Both the position numbers and the translations under genes were made by a program. This document shows, one piece after another, positions 37,103 to 46,128 of a stretch of DNA of 64,000 bases. Location of the stretch: the NCBI RefSeq assembly GCF_900102315.1, contig NZ_FNBL01000006.1, positions 124,001-188,000 of the forward strand, in the 5' to 3' direction. The stretch's first letter is position 1. Every line of letters starts with the position of its first letter. The notes beneath the pieces were generated by a model that was given only the letters and a program-made list of their open reading frames with translations, searched no databases and was not told where the DNA came from. This stretch comes from Celeribacter baekdonensis. Lineage in GTDB: Bacteria; Pseudomonadota; Alphaproteobacteria; Rhodobacterales; Rhodobacteraceae.

Positions 37103-38838
37103 TGAATGCCCCCTTGGCCAGCGTTTTTGCGCAGGATGTCTTTGGAGTTTTTGACCATTTCGATGAGCACCGCGTCACGCGGCCCAAAAGCACGGCGCAA
37201 CCCGCCATCCAGCACCAAAAGCTTTTCACATTCCTGAATGGCCGAAGGGCGGTGTGCCATGATCAACACGGCCCCGCCTGCCGCCTTGTGGCGGCGGATC
37301 GCCGCGTTGAGCGCCAAAGAGCCGTCATTGTCGAGGTTCGAGTTGGGTTCGTCCAAGATCACGATCACCGGATTGCCGTAAAAGGCGCGAGCCAATCCGA
37401 TACGTTGCAACTGGCCACCCGACAACAGCCCGCCAGCAGAGGCGACTTGGGTGTCATAGCCCTCTGGCAGCGATAGGATCAAATTATGCGCGTCGGCTTT
37501 TTGGGCGGCAAGCACCACGGCCTCCGCATCCGGGCTGAGGGCCAGTTTGGCGATGTTTTCGGCGATGGTGCCGTCGAACAATTGCACCTGTTGCGGCAAG
37601 TAGCCGATGTAGGAACCGAGAACCTCCGGCGCATAATGCGACAGTTTCGCGCCATCCAGACGCAGCGATCCGGTGTTGGGGGGCCAGACGCCCGTCAACG
37701 CGCGCGCAAGGGTCGATTTGCCCGCCCCCGAAGGCCCGATCACGCCAAGCGCCTCGCCAGGCAAAAGATCAAAGCTGATGCCACGCAGCGAGGCTTGGGT
37801 TTGGCCCGGCGGTACTATGGTGAGGTTTTGCACCGTCAAAGCGGCCTTTGGGCGCGGCAATTCGGTGCGCTCGGGCAGCGGCGGGTTGGCGCCCAACAGT
37901 TCAGAGAGATCGGCCCAAGCGCGTTGGGCATGTTGCGCGAGATTCCATTGGCCGATCAAAATGTCGATCGGTTGCAACGCGCGCCCCAACAAGATCGAAC
38001 TGGCGATCATTGCACCGGAAGACACGTCTTTTTGCAGCACCAGCCACGCGCCAAGCGCCAGCATGGCCGATTGTAAAAACAACCGCAGCGCGCGGGAGGC
38101 GGCGGTAAACCCATGGGTTGTGTCTTCGCTGGTCACGGAGCGGGCAAGGGCGGTGCCGCGCGCCCGCATCCAGCGGCGATAGGCGGCCTCTTGCATCCCG
38201 AGCGCCTGAAGGGCTTCGGCGGCGGTGGTCATCCGGCTGGCCATTTGCGCGGCCTCTGTTTCGGCCTGAAGGGCAGCGCCCTGTGCCGGTTTGGCAATGG
38301 CGCGATGCAGTAAGGCGAGAGCGACCAAAACCGCGCCGCCGCCGACGGCCAATATGCCAAGGTAGGGGTGAAACAATCCGATGCCCAAAAGGAATACTGG
38401 CGTAAACGGCAGATCGTACAGGGCGGAAAACGCCGGCGAGCCGAAAAAGCGGCGCAGGGCCGCGAGATCGTCCATGGCGCGAGACTGGCTTTTGTCGCGG
38501 GGCCTGCGTGCGGCACGCGACATGGCGGCATGAAACACCCGGGTTTCGAGGTCAGATTGGAACCGCGCGGCAATCCGCGACAGGACGCGGCCGCGAATGC
38601 CATCAAGCAGCCCCATCATCAGATAGAGAAAGGCGACAATGACGAAAAGCGCGACCAACGTGGCCTCAGAGCCCGAGCCCAAAACGCGGTCATAGACTTG
38701 GAGCATGAACAACGGGCCGGTGAGCATCAACAGGTTGACGCAGACGGAAAACACCCCGGTGGCCCAAAAGAGACCCCGGGAACGGCGGCGGACCGAGGCG
38801 AGTTCATGTTGGCCTTGGCGGGTTTGCTCTTGCGTCAT
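37099..38838 (-). CDS. Type I secretion system permease/ATPase (PrtD-like)
   Basis: This 579-residue fused ABC exporter has six membrane helices in about residues 20-300, then an ATPase with Walker A GPSGAGKST (368-376), Q-loop in YLPQQVQLF, signature LSGGQ (472-476), Walker B VILDEP (about 493-498) and the switch histidine in MAHRPSA. There is no N-terminal C39 peptidase, so substrates would have a C-terminal (RTX-type) signal. With HlyD it forms an inner membrane export complex. Divergent from mlaA. Confidence 0.94.
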   Translation of the reverse strand: MTQEQTRQGQHELASVRRRSRGLFWATGVFSVCVNLLMLTGPLFMLQVYDRVLGSGSEATLVALFVIVAFLYLMMGLLDGIRGRVLSRIAARFQSDLETRVFHAAMSRAARRPRDKSQSRAMDDLAALRRFFGSPAFSALYDLPFTPVFLLGIGLFHPYLGILAVGGGAVLVALALLHRAIAKPAQGAALQAETEAAQMASRMTTAAEALQALGMQEAAYRRWMRARGTALARSVTSEDTTHGFTAASRALRLFLQSAMLALGAWLVLQKDVSSGAMIASSILLGRALQPIDILIGQWNLAQHAQRAWADLSELLGANPPLPERTELPRPKAALTVQNLTIVPPGQTQASLRGISFDLLPGEALGVIGPSGAGKSTLARALTGVWPPNTGSLRLDGAKLSHYAPEVLGSYIGYLPQQVQLFDGTIAENIAKLALSPDAEAVVLAAQKADAHNLILSLPEGYDTQVASAGGLLSGGQLQRIGLARAFYGNPVIVILDEPNSNLDNDGSLALNAAIRRHKAAGGAVLIMAHRPSAIQECEKLLVLDGGLRRAFGPRDAVLIEMVKNSKDILRKNAGQGGIQ

Positions 38839-38935
38839 AGGGGAGTCATTTGCTCAATTTACGTCAATCTGCCGATTTTGAGTGCTTTATCGCCGGTCTG
38901 GCGTCACCACCTGTTGAATCTTTGTCACATCTCGA

Positions 38936-38952
38936 TAACACAAACAGTGTTA
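38936..38952. promoter_or_regulatory. Palindrome in the prtD-like / mlaA intergenic region
   Basis: Perfect 6-bp arms TAACAC (38936-38941) and GTGTTA (38947-38952) around AAACA lie between the divergent type I secretion and mla genes. This is a candidate operator; no regulator is assigned. Confidence 0.35.
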
Positions 38953-39027
38953 ACATTGGGCTTTCGCCGCAAGACGATTATGTGGCGGGTATAGCGTTCT
39001 CATATGGGGCTGTCACCAGATCAATCC

Positions 39028-39789
39028 ATGATAAAATTCAACGTAATCCGCCTGGCGCCGATTTTGATTGTTGCCTTTTTGGCCGCGTGTTCCAACCCAA
39101 ACAGCATGGGCGGGATCAACGACCCCTATGAGGAGACCAACCGCAGCTGGCATGACACCAACGTGGCGCTGGACCGTGCGGTGATCAAACCGGTCTCAAC
39201 GGCCTATGGCACGGTGGTGCCGGACCCGTTGCGCAAAGGTTTGGCGAATGTGTCTGACACGCTGTCAATTCCGGGCACGGTGGTCAACGACGTGTTGCAG
39301 GTGCAATTTGGCGATGCCGTTCACAATTCGGCGCGCTTTTTGGTCAACGCAACCGTTGGGATCGCGGGTCTGTTTGATCCGGCCACCAGCATGGGGCTTG
39401 AACCCCGCGACAGTGACTTTGGCGAAACTTTGCACCGGTGGGGTGTGGGCGAGGGGGCTTATGTTGTGCTCCCGGTCTATGGGCCGTCGACCGAACGCGA
39501 TGCTTTGGGTTTGGTTGTCGATATCGCGCTGGACCCGATTGGGCATGTGTTTGGCACACCTGAAAAGAGCTATAAAACCGGGCTGAAAGTCGCGAAACTG
39601 GCCGATACACGCTATCGTTATTCGGACCTTTACGAGTCCCTCGTGTATGACAGCGCCGATGGCTATGCACAGATGCGCCTGACCTATCTCGACAATCGCC
39701 ACTACGCGCTTGGAACTCCCATCGGAGCAGGCGACAGCGCCGAAGGTCAGGCCACACCCTACGACATTTATGAGGATTTCTATGAGTAA
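39028..39789 (+). CDS. mlaA: MlaA (VacJ) family lipoprotein
   Basis: The product has 253 residues from ATG 39028; an ATG eight codons upstream is also possible. The lipoprotein signal ends in LAAC. The VacJ domain shows NDPYEETNRSWHDTN, VPDPLRKGLANVSDTLSIPG and FGETLHRWGVGEGAYVVLP. It sits in the outer membrane and removes mislocalised phospholipids from the outer leaflet in the Mla pathway. It overlaps mlaC by 8 bp. No MlaFED ABC genes lie nearby. Confidence 0.93.
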   Translation: MIKFNVIRLAPILIVAFLAACSNPNSMGGINDPYEETNRSWHDTNVALDRAVIKPVSTAYGTVVPDPLRKGLANVSDTLSIPGTVVNDVLQVQFGDAVHNSARFLVNATVGIAGLFDPATSMGLEPRDSDFGETLHRWGVGEGAYVVLPVYGPSTERDALGLVVDIALDPIGHVFGTPEKSYKTGLKVAKLADTRYRYSDLYESLVYDSADGYAQMRLTYLDNRHYALGTPIGAGDSAEGQATPYDIYEDFYE

Positions 39790-40378
39790 CTTTGCGCGTA
39801 ACTTTGGGCTGTCCCGCCGGGCGCTTTTAACCTCTATGGCGGCCGTTGCCGCTTTTCCAACGGCCGGGTTTGCGTTCTCGGAAAGTCAGGCAGAGGCGCT
39901 GATCGACAAGGTCGTGGGCGACATCAACGCCATCATCAACTCGGGCAAATCCGAAGCGGCGATGTATGTTGATTTCGAACGCACTTTGGTGCGCTATGCC
40001 GATATGCCAAACATCTCGCGCTCGGTGGTCGGCCCGCCGGCGCGGTCGGCCTCTGCGGCGCAAATGGCGGCGTTCACCAAAGCGTTTCAAACCTATATAG
40101 CGCGCAAATATGGCTCGCGCTTCCGTGAATTCATCGGCGGTAAGATCGAGGTCAACACCACGCAAAAGGTCAATTCGATCTATGATGTGCGCTGCACCGC
40201 GATTTTGAAAGGCGAGCCGCCCTTTGCGATTTCCTTTATCGTGGCCGATAAATCCGGCAAATTCATCGACCTGACCATCGAGGGGATTTCTTTGTTGAAA
40301 TCCGAACGCGCGGAAATCGGTGCGATGCTCGATAAGGTCGGTGGCAGTATCGACAAGCTGACGGCCTCTTTGGCCTAA
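39782..40378 (+). CDS. mlaC: MlaC-family periplasmic phospholipid-binding protein
   Basis: The product has 198 residues from ATG 39782, within the last codons of mlaA and with GAGGATTTCT as ribosome site. A twin-arginine-like start (LSRRALLTSMAAVAAF) indicates export, possibly by Tat. The MlaC domain shows FERTLVRYADMPNISRSVVG and FREFIGGKIEV. It carries phospholipids between MlaA and the inner membrane MlaFED. Coupled to mlaA and closed by a strong bidirectional terminator. Confidence 0.9.
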   Translation: MSNFARNFGLSRRALLTSMAAVAAFPTAGFAFSESQAEALIDKVVGDINAIINSGKSEAAMYVDFERTLVRYADMPNISRSVVGPPARSASAAQMAAFTKAFQTYIARKYGSRFREFIGGKIEVNTTQKVNSIYDVRCTAILKGEPPFAISFIVADKSGKFIDLTIEGISLLKSERAEIGAMLDKVGGSIDKLTASLA

Positions 40379-40396
40379 AGCGTCTCAACTCACTTT

Positions 40397-40426
40397 GAAA
40401 AGCGCGCCCTGTTTGGCGCGCTTTTC
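40397..40426. terminator. Bidirectional terminator between mlaC and the PBP1A gene
   Basis: A perfect 12-bp stem (40397-40408 with 40415-40426, GAAAAGCGCGCC/GGCGCGCTTTTC) with a 6-nt loop gives a T-rich 3' side on both strands. It lies 19 bp after mlaC and 16 bp beyond the convergent PBP stop. Confidence 0.88.
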
Positions 40427-40441
40427 TTATTTCGGAATGCT

Positions 40442-42625
40442 TTAGTTGTTCCCACCCCCAAAGATCGACCCCAGCAGATCAAGCAGCACATTGTCGGCCT
40501 TGTCGCCAGAGCGGCTGTTGGACGACGTCGTGTTGCCCGGAAACTGTGGATTGACCTTGGGTGGGGCGGCGGGGCGGATCATCGGCAGGGGTTTTGGTTC
40601 AAGCCCCTCCTGCACCTTTTCCATCGTTTTTTGCCAGATTTCGGCCGGAAGACCGCCGCCTGTGACCCCGGTCAAAGGCGCGTTGTCATCATAGCCCATC
40701 CAAACCCCCGCGACATAATCGGCGGTGAATCCCATGAACCACGCATCGCGCGCCGCCTGTGTCGTGCCGGTTTTGCCCGCCACTTCGACGCCCGGAATTT
40801 GCGCGCGCGCGCCGGTGCCGGATTGGACCGCGTTATACATCATGTAGATCAGCTCCTGTGCCGATTCGGGCGTGATCACCCGCTCGCCAAGACCGCCATC
40901 CTGTCCCATCAACGGCGTGTTGTCGCCTTTCAGGCGCAGGGATTTGAGGCCATAGGGCGACACAGAAGAGCCACCGTTGAGGATGCCGGCATAGGCACCG
41001 GTCATTTCCAAAAGCGTGGTTTCCGACACGCCAAGCGCCAAGGCGGGGCCTTGCGCCAGATCGCTTTCGATGCCGAACATTTCGGCCACGGTGCGCACGT
41101 TTTCCAATCCCGCATCCATCGCGAGTTTCACCGCCGGGATGTTGTAACTGTGGCGCAGCGCGTCGGTCAGCGTCACGGTGCCGTGGAATTTACGGTCATA
41201 GTTTTGCGGCGACCATGGCCCGGAACCGGGGATGTTGAGTGTGAGAGGCTCGTCGACGATTGGGCTGTCATAGGACCATCCCATGTCCAACGCCGTGGCA
41301 TAGACAAAGGGTTTGAACGAGGAGCCGGGTTGGCGTTTGGCCTGAGTCGCGCGGTTGAACGCGCCCGAGACCTTGAGTTTGCGCCCGCCCACCATGGCGC
41401 GCACGGCACCATCTGCGGACATGACGACAATCGCGGCTTGAGCTTTGGAGCCTTCGCGCACCTTGTTTTCAAACACCCATGTCAGCGCGTCTTCCGCCGC
41501 TGTTTGGATGCGTTGGTCGAGCGTGGTGTCGATCACCACGTCTTCGGTGGTGTCGCGGGTCAAAAAGTCCGGGCCCGCCCCCATCACCCAATCGGCAAAA
41601 TATCCGCCCGCGCGTTTTTCGGCGGTGTCAGACAGCACGGCAGGATGGGCCTTGGCATAGGCGCGTTCGTCATCAGAGATGTAACCCTGTTGGTTCATCA
41701 GCAACAACACGATGCCCGCACGATCCTGAGAGCGCTCCAGATTGCTTGTGGGTGCGTAACGGGACGGCGCTGTCAAAAGCCCCGCAAGCATGGCGGATTC
41801 CGCAATGTTCACCTCGGCTGCGGATTTGCCAAAATACCGTTGTGCAGCGGCTTCGAACCCGTTGGCTCCGGCACCAAGGTAAGCGCGGTTCATGTAGATC
41901 GAGAGGATTTCATCCTTGGAATAGCGCACTTCCATCGCAAGCGCATAGACCGCCTCTTTGATCTTGCGAGTCAGAGACCCCTGACGACAATCGGCTTCGT
42001 ATTCGGTTTGGTTTTTCCATTTCGCCGGATCGAACGGCACGCCGAGGCACAAAAGCTTTGCCGTTTGTTGCGTCAGCGTTGAGCCGCCGTGGCCGGACAA
42101 GGCGCTGCGGCCTTCGGACAGGTTGATCTTGATCGCCGAGGCAACCCCGCGCGGGGAGACGCCGAAATGCTTGTAAAACCTGCGGTCCTCAGTGGCGATA
42201 ATGGCCTCTTTGAGATCGGGCGACACCGTGTCGGCGGTGATCTGGCCGCCGAATTGTTCGCCGCGCCAGGCAAAGACCGAGCCATTGCGGTCCAAAAGCG
42301 TGACCGAGCCGCGCGCGCGCCCGTCCAAGAGATCAGAAAACGGCGGCAGGGTTGTATAGATGTAAAACACCGCAATCCCAAGCACGAGTGCGCCGATCAG
42401 CGCCACCCGCGATGTCACGATCCAAATCAGACGGAACACCCATCCGAACAGCCGCATGAACAAAGAGGGGGAGGGCTTTCGGGCCGGTCTGCGTGATCTT
42501 GCGGATTTAGACGCTTTGGCCTTTTGAGGCGCAGTCTTTTTTGCCTGTGCCTTTGGGGCCTGCTTTTTCGCAGGATAGCGGCGCTCCGCGACAAGTTTAC
42601 TCTTGCCCCGTCTGGGTTCGGTCAT
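40442..42625 (-). CDS. Class A penicillin-binding protein (PBP1A family)
   Basis: The product has 727 residues from ATG 42625; upstream in-frame starts would extend into AT-rich promoter-like sequence. A Lys/Arg/Ala-rich cytoplasmic tail (about 1-55) precedes one membrane helix. The GT51 glycosyltransferase shows ATEDRRFYKHFG and GGSTLTQQTAKLL. The transpeptidase has the SSFK box in RQPGSSFKPF, SYN in RHSYNIPA and KTG in VAGKTGTTQ. It polymerises and crosslinks murein. The C-terminus is a disordered Ser/Asn/Gly-rich tail. Single gene. Confidence 0.95.
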   Translation of the reverse strand: MTEPRRGKSKLVAERRYPAKKQAPKAQAKKTAPQKAKASKSARSRRPARKPSPSLFMRLFGWVFRLIWIVTSRVALIGALVLGIAVFYIYTTLPPFSDLLDGRARGSVTLLDRNGSVFAWRGEQFGGQITADTVSPDLKEAIIATEDRRFYKHFGVSPRGVASAIKINLSEGRSALSGHGGSTLTQQTAKLLCLGVPFDPAKWKNQTEYEADCRQGSLTRKIKEAVYALAMEVRYSKDEILSIYMNRAYLGAGANGFEAAAQRYFGKSAAEVNIAESAMLAGLLTAPSRYAPTSNLERSQDRAGIVLLLMNQQGYISDDERAYAKAHPAVLSDTAEKRAGGYFADWVMGAGPDFLTRDTTEDVVIDTTLDQRIQTAAEDALTWVFENKVREGSKAQAAIVVMSADGAVRAMVGGRKLKVSGAFNRATQAKRQPGSSFKPFVYATALDMGWSYDSPIVDEPLTLNIPGSGPWSPQNYDRKFHGTVTLTDALRHSYNIPAVKLAMDAGLENVRTVAEMFGIESDLAQGPALALGVSETTLLEMTGAYAGILNGGSSVSPYGLKSLRLKGDNTPLMGQDGGLGERVITPESAQELIYMMYNAVQSGTGARAQIPGVEVAGKTGTTQAARDAWFMGFTADYVAGVWMGYDDNAPLTGVTGGGLPAEIWQKTMEKVQEGLEPKPLPMIRPAAPPKVNPQFPGNTTSSNSRSGDKADNVLLDLLGSIFGGGNN

Positions 42626-42746
42626 GGGCTTTGCTCGATCATTGCCGTTTTTGATTAGGGACCAGCTTACAGAGCGCTTGCCGGAATGTTGAGGGGAAAC
42701 GAGTCGCTGTGATGGCTTTATTTTCTGCCTAAAAAATGGTCTCGTC

Positions 42747-42770
42747 GCACAAAATGTATAATTTTTGTGC
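42747..42770 (+). promoter_or_regulatory. Palindrome enclosing a TATAAT -10 box upstream of glnK
   Basis: GCACAAAA (42747-42754) and TTTTGTGC (42763-42770) form a perfect 8-8-8 palindrome. Its spacer contains a consensus TATAAT at 42757-42762 on the plus strand. No good -35 box is at the right distance, which fits an activator- or repressor-controlled promoter for glnK-amtB. The GCAC/GTGC ends recall NtrC sites but the spacing is longer than usual. Confidence 0.5.
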
Positions 42771-42783
42771 AGAGGTGCCCTGA

Positions 42784-43236
<453 letters not shown>

Positions 43237-43271
43237 GTCGCGCTACCCGAGACGAAAGGGACTTGAAACAC

Positions 43272-44600
43272 ATGAAACTCACCAAACTCATTCCGGCCTC
43301 TGTGGTGGCGACTTTGCTTCCGCTTGTGGCTTTTGCGCAGGATGCCGAAGTGGCGGCACCTGGCTTTGACGAAATCGGCCCGTACATCATGACCACGTTG
43401 CTGTTCCTCATTGGCGGTTTCCTCGTCATGTGGATGGCTGCGGGCTTTGCGATGTTGGAGGCGGGCCTCGTGCGCTCCAAAAACGTGACCACGCAGCTGT
43501 TGAAAAACGTTGTGCTGTTTTCCATCGCGGCCGTCATGTACTGGCTCATCGGCTATTCCCTGATGTATCCGGGCGACGCCTGGATCATTCCGGGTTTCCT
43601 TGGTGCTGTTGGTACTGCCACAATGGAGCCTGTTGGCTTGGCTGTGGCAGATGCCGATTTGGGCTATGCCTCTGTCGCATCCGACTTTTTCTTTCAGTTG
43701 ATGTTCTGTGCGACCACCGCGTCCATCGTGTCCGGTACTTTGGCTGAACGCATCAAAATCTGGCCGTTCTTTATCTTTGTTGTCGTTCTGACCGGTTTCT
43801 TCTACCCGATCGAAGCCTCCTGGCAGTGGGGCGGCGGTTTCCTCTCCGAAATGGGCTTCTCCGACTTCGCTGGGTCCACCTTGGTGCACTCTGCTGGGGG
43901 TTGGGCTGCTTTGGCTGGCGCGCTGGTTCTTGGCCCGCGTATTGGCAAATACAAAGACGGCAAAGTCACCGCGTTTCCGGGGTCCAACCTGGCACTCGCC
44001 ACCTTGGGGACATTCATCCTCTGGCTCGGTTGGTTCGGCTTTAACGGTGGCTCGCAGCTTGCTGCTGGCACCATTGGCGACATCACCGACGTTGGCCGTA
44101 TCTTCGTGAACACCAACATGGCCGCTGCTGCAGGGTCCATTGCCGCTCTGATCTTGACGCAAATCATCTACGGCAAAATCGACCTCACCATGGTGCTCAA
44201 CGGTGCGCTGGCTGGCCTTGTGTCCATCACCGCTGAACCGCTTGCTCCGTCGCTCTTCATGTCTCTGATCATCGGTGGCATCGGCGGTATCATCGTGGTC
44301 TTCGCTGTTCCGTTCCTCGACAAGCTGAAAATCGACGACGTTGTTGGCGCCATCCCGGTTCACCTGCTCTGCGGTATCTGGGGCACCATCGCGGTTCCGT
44401 TGACCAACGCTGACACCTCCTTTGGCACTCAGCTCGTCGGTATCGTTTCCATCGGGGCCTTCACCTTCGTGGTCTCCTTGGTGCTCTGGCTCGTGCTCAA
44501 AGCCTTCGGTGGCATCCGCGTCTCCGAAGAATCCGAGATCACCGGTCTCGACAAAGCTGAGCTCGGCATGGAAGCCTATCCTGAGTTCTACAAAGGCTAA
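43272..44600 (+). CDS. amtB: Ammonium transporter AmtB
   Basis: The 442-residue inner membrane channel has a cleavable signal (ending AFAQ, about residue 22) and 11 membrane helices. The AMT signature is DFAGSTLVHSAGGWAALAGAL, split here as DFAGSTLVHSAGG and WAALAGAL; pore histidine is in VHSAGG and the second in IPVHLLCGIWG. It conducts ammonium inward and is blocked by GlnK. The gene is strongly enriched in codons such as GCT, TCC, CTC and GGT, unlike neighbours, which suggests high expression. Followed by an intrinsic terminator. Confidence 0.95.
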   Translation: MKLTKLIPASVVATLLPLVAFAQDAEVAAPGFDEIGPYIMTTLLFLIGGFLVMWMAAGFAMLEAGLVRSKNVTTQLLKNVVLFSIAAVMYWLIGYSLMYPGDAWIIPGFLGAVGTATMEPVGLAVADADLGYASVASDFFFQLMFCATTASIVSGTLAERIKIWPFFIFVVVLTGFFYPIEASWQWGGGFLSEMGFSDFAGSTLVHSAGGWAALAGALVLGPRIGKYKDGKVTAFPGSNLALATLGTFILWLGWFGFNGGSQLAAGTIGDITDVGRIFVNTNMAAAAGSIAALILTQIIYGKIDLTMVLNGALAGLVSITAEPLAPSLFMSLIIGGIGGIIVVFAVPFLDKLKIDDVVGAIPVHLLCGIWGTIAVPLTNADTSFGTQLVGIVSIGAFTFVVSLVLWLVLKAFGGIRVSEESEITGLDKAELGMEAYPEFYKG

Positions 44601-44625
44601 TCGCCTGTCCTAGATCAAACAGATT

Positions 44626-44655
44626 GGCCCCGGCGCGATAGTGCCGGGGCCTTTT
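44626..44655 (+). terminator. Intrinsic terminator after amtB
   Basis: A perfect 9-bp GC-rich stem (44626-44634 with 44643-44651, GGCCCCGGC/GCCGGGGCC) with an 8-nt loop is followed by TTTT. It starts 25 bp after the stop codon. Confidence 0.9.
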
Positions 44656-44756
44656 CTTGTTTTGGTGTCCGCTTTGATGCGTCTAAACCGAATCTAAACC
44701 AGTTTTCCCTATCCCTTGTCGGGCCTTCTCAAAGGAGGCCAGCCGATGAGGATGAT

Positions 44757-45518
44757 ATGTTTCGCAAGAATTGCGTTTGGCGTTTTGTGCCCCGTTTTGT
44801 GATGTCTGTGATGATGCTTGCGGCCTTTGGGGCGGGTGGCCATGCGGAGCCTCAATCTCTGTTTGCGGATCGCGCGCCTTTGATCGGAGTGACTCCACAG
44901 TCGCTGCTGCCCGTCTCTCTTGGCCAAGACCCCGCCTTTGGGCCAAGCCTCTTTGTCGGGCGTGTGTCTGGGAGCCTGTTTGATCCCGCCCCGCCGCGCC
45001 TGCCCGCCACGCCGTCTATCTCTGTGCCGAACGATGAATCCGGGTATCTTGCGGTGATCCGCAATGTGATTGGCCGCGCCGAATCGCGGCGCGACGGTTA
45101 TGACGCGATCCAACATGCGGCAAAGATATTGCCGCGCAAACGCCCAACCCAGATGACTCTCGGCGAGATTTTCGCATGGATTGATGCCACGCCGGGTCAG
45201 CCCCATGCCATTGGTCGCTATCAATTTATTCCCAAAACACTGGCCCGCCTTGTCACCGAATTGGATTTGGGGCCGGAGGTGGTCTTTACCCCCGCCGTTC
45301 AGGACCGGTTGTCCGACATGTTGTTGAGGGAAGCGGGGCTTTATGAGGCGCGCCAAGGGCAAATTCCCCGGCGCGAATTCATGAATAATTTGGCCAAAAT
45401 CTGGGCCGGACTGCCGACCTCGACGGGCAAATCTCACTACCATGGCTATGCGGGCAATAAGGCGACGATGAGCTGGGCCGAATTTGATCGCGAAATGGCG
45501 CGCATTTTTGCCGGTTAA
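44757..45518 (+). CDS. Secreted phage lambda R-like muramidase (GH104-type)
   Basis: The 253-residue product has an N-terminal export signal (hydrophobic about 11-29, ending GGHA) and an unstructured linker to about residue 90. The C-terminal domain matches the lambda endolysin layout: GRAESRRDGYDAI (putative catalytic Glu109), IGRYQFIPKTLARL, FTPAVQDRL and IWAGLP, then a Gly/Tyr segment. Lambda R is a lytic transglycosylase cutting murein. No phage genes adjoin, so this looks like a domesticated or housekeeping wall enzyme. Family assignment is by pattern only. Start ATG 44757 follows GAGGATGAT. Confidence 0.7.
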   Translation: MFRKNCVWRFVPRFVMSVMMLAAFGAGGHAEPQSLFADRAPLIGVTPQSLLPVSLGQDPAFGPSLFVGRVSGSLFDPAPPRLPATPSISVPNDESGYLAVIRNVIGRAESRRDGYDAIQHAAKILPRKRPTQMTLGEIFAWIDATPGQPHAIGRYQFIPKTLARLVTELDLGPEVVFTPAVQDRLSDMLLREAGLYEARQGQIPRREFMNNLAKIWAGLPTSTGKSHYHGYAGNKATMSWAEFDREMARIFAG

Positions 45519-45521
45519 ATA

Positions 45522-45546
45522 CAAAAGGGCACACCGAAGGATGCCC
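45522..45546 (-). terminator. Minus-strand terminator after the rhodanese gene
   Basis: An imperfect stem (GGGCATCC with GTGTGCCC on the minus strand, 45546 down to 45527) with a TTCG loop is followed by TTTTG on the minus strand. It lies 23 bp beyond the rhodanese stop codon. Confidence 0.65.
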
Positions 45547-45569
45547 CATGCTCTTGTTCAAACGCGCAG

Positions 45570-45950
45570 TTACTTCGCGGCAACTTTCATTGGTGCGCCA
45601 GAGGCCATGTCGGTGCCCATATAGGCCTTGCCCGCGGCCTTCCAGCCGCCAAAGCCACCTTCCATATGTGCGATGGGCCTGATCCCCGCTTTGGCACAGG
45701 CCGTGGCGACGCGCGCCGAGCGCACGCCGGAGCCACAATGGAACACGATCCGTTTGCCGTCTTGGCTCGGGAGTTTGGCGGCGGCGAAAAATGACATCGG
45801 AAACAACAGCGCGCCTTCGATGTGCTCAAACATATATTCTTGCGGTGTGCGCACGTCGATCAGGACGACCTCATTCGCGTCAAAGGCCTTTTGGACCTCG
45901 TCCACGGTCCAAGTTTCAAAAGTCACGCCGTCTACGGTTTCGGTTTTCAT
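45570..45950 (-). CDS. Single-domain rhodanese (sulfurtransferase)
   Basis: This 126-residue rhodanese domain has the active loop CGSGVRS (catalytic Cys about residue 72) and the N-terminal VVLIDVRTPQEYMFEHIEGA. Such proteins carry persulfide sulfur in the cytoplasm. It starts at ATG 45950 with TTTGGAGGGAG reading oppositely on the plus strand, so its own ribosome site (AGGACTCAGC) is weaker. Single gene between the muramidase and the aminotransferase. Confidence 0.9.
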   Translation of the reverse strand: MKTETVDGVTFETWTVDEVQKAFDANEVVLIDVRTPQEYMFEHIEGALLFPMSFFAAAKLPSQDGKRIVFHCGSGVRSARVATACAKAGIRPIAHMEGGFGGWKAAGKAYMGTDMASGAPMKVAAK

Positions 45951-46068
45951 GCTGAGTCCTTTGGAGGGAGAATTGAACAGTCTGACATATAGATAGGTCT
46001 GATTATGATCTTTGAAAGTGTGCCCAGTGTGACAGGTCGCAATCGGCTTTGTGAGGGGGACCAGCCCA

Positions 46069-46100
46069 GAAAAAAGAGCGCCCCCGCAGGCGCGCTCTTT
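46069..46100 (-). terminator. Minus-strand terminator after the aromatic aminotransferase
   Basis: A 9-bp stem (46073-46081 with 46092-46100, AAAGAGCGC/GCGCTCTTT) with a 10-nt loop is followed on the minus strand by a T run (plus-strand A run from 46070). It lies about 29 bp beyond the stop codon. Confidence 0.85.
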
Positions 46101-46128
46101 GATGTCGTTCCGGGATCAGGTCCACAGA

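Noticed and set aside
40631-42082. 483-codon plus-strand frame opposite the PBP1A gene
   Set aside because: It is an antisense shadow with no motif; PBP1A catalytic boxes on the other strand are complete.
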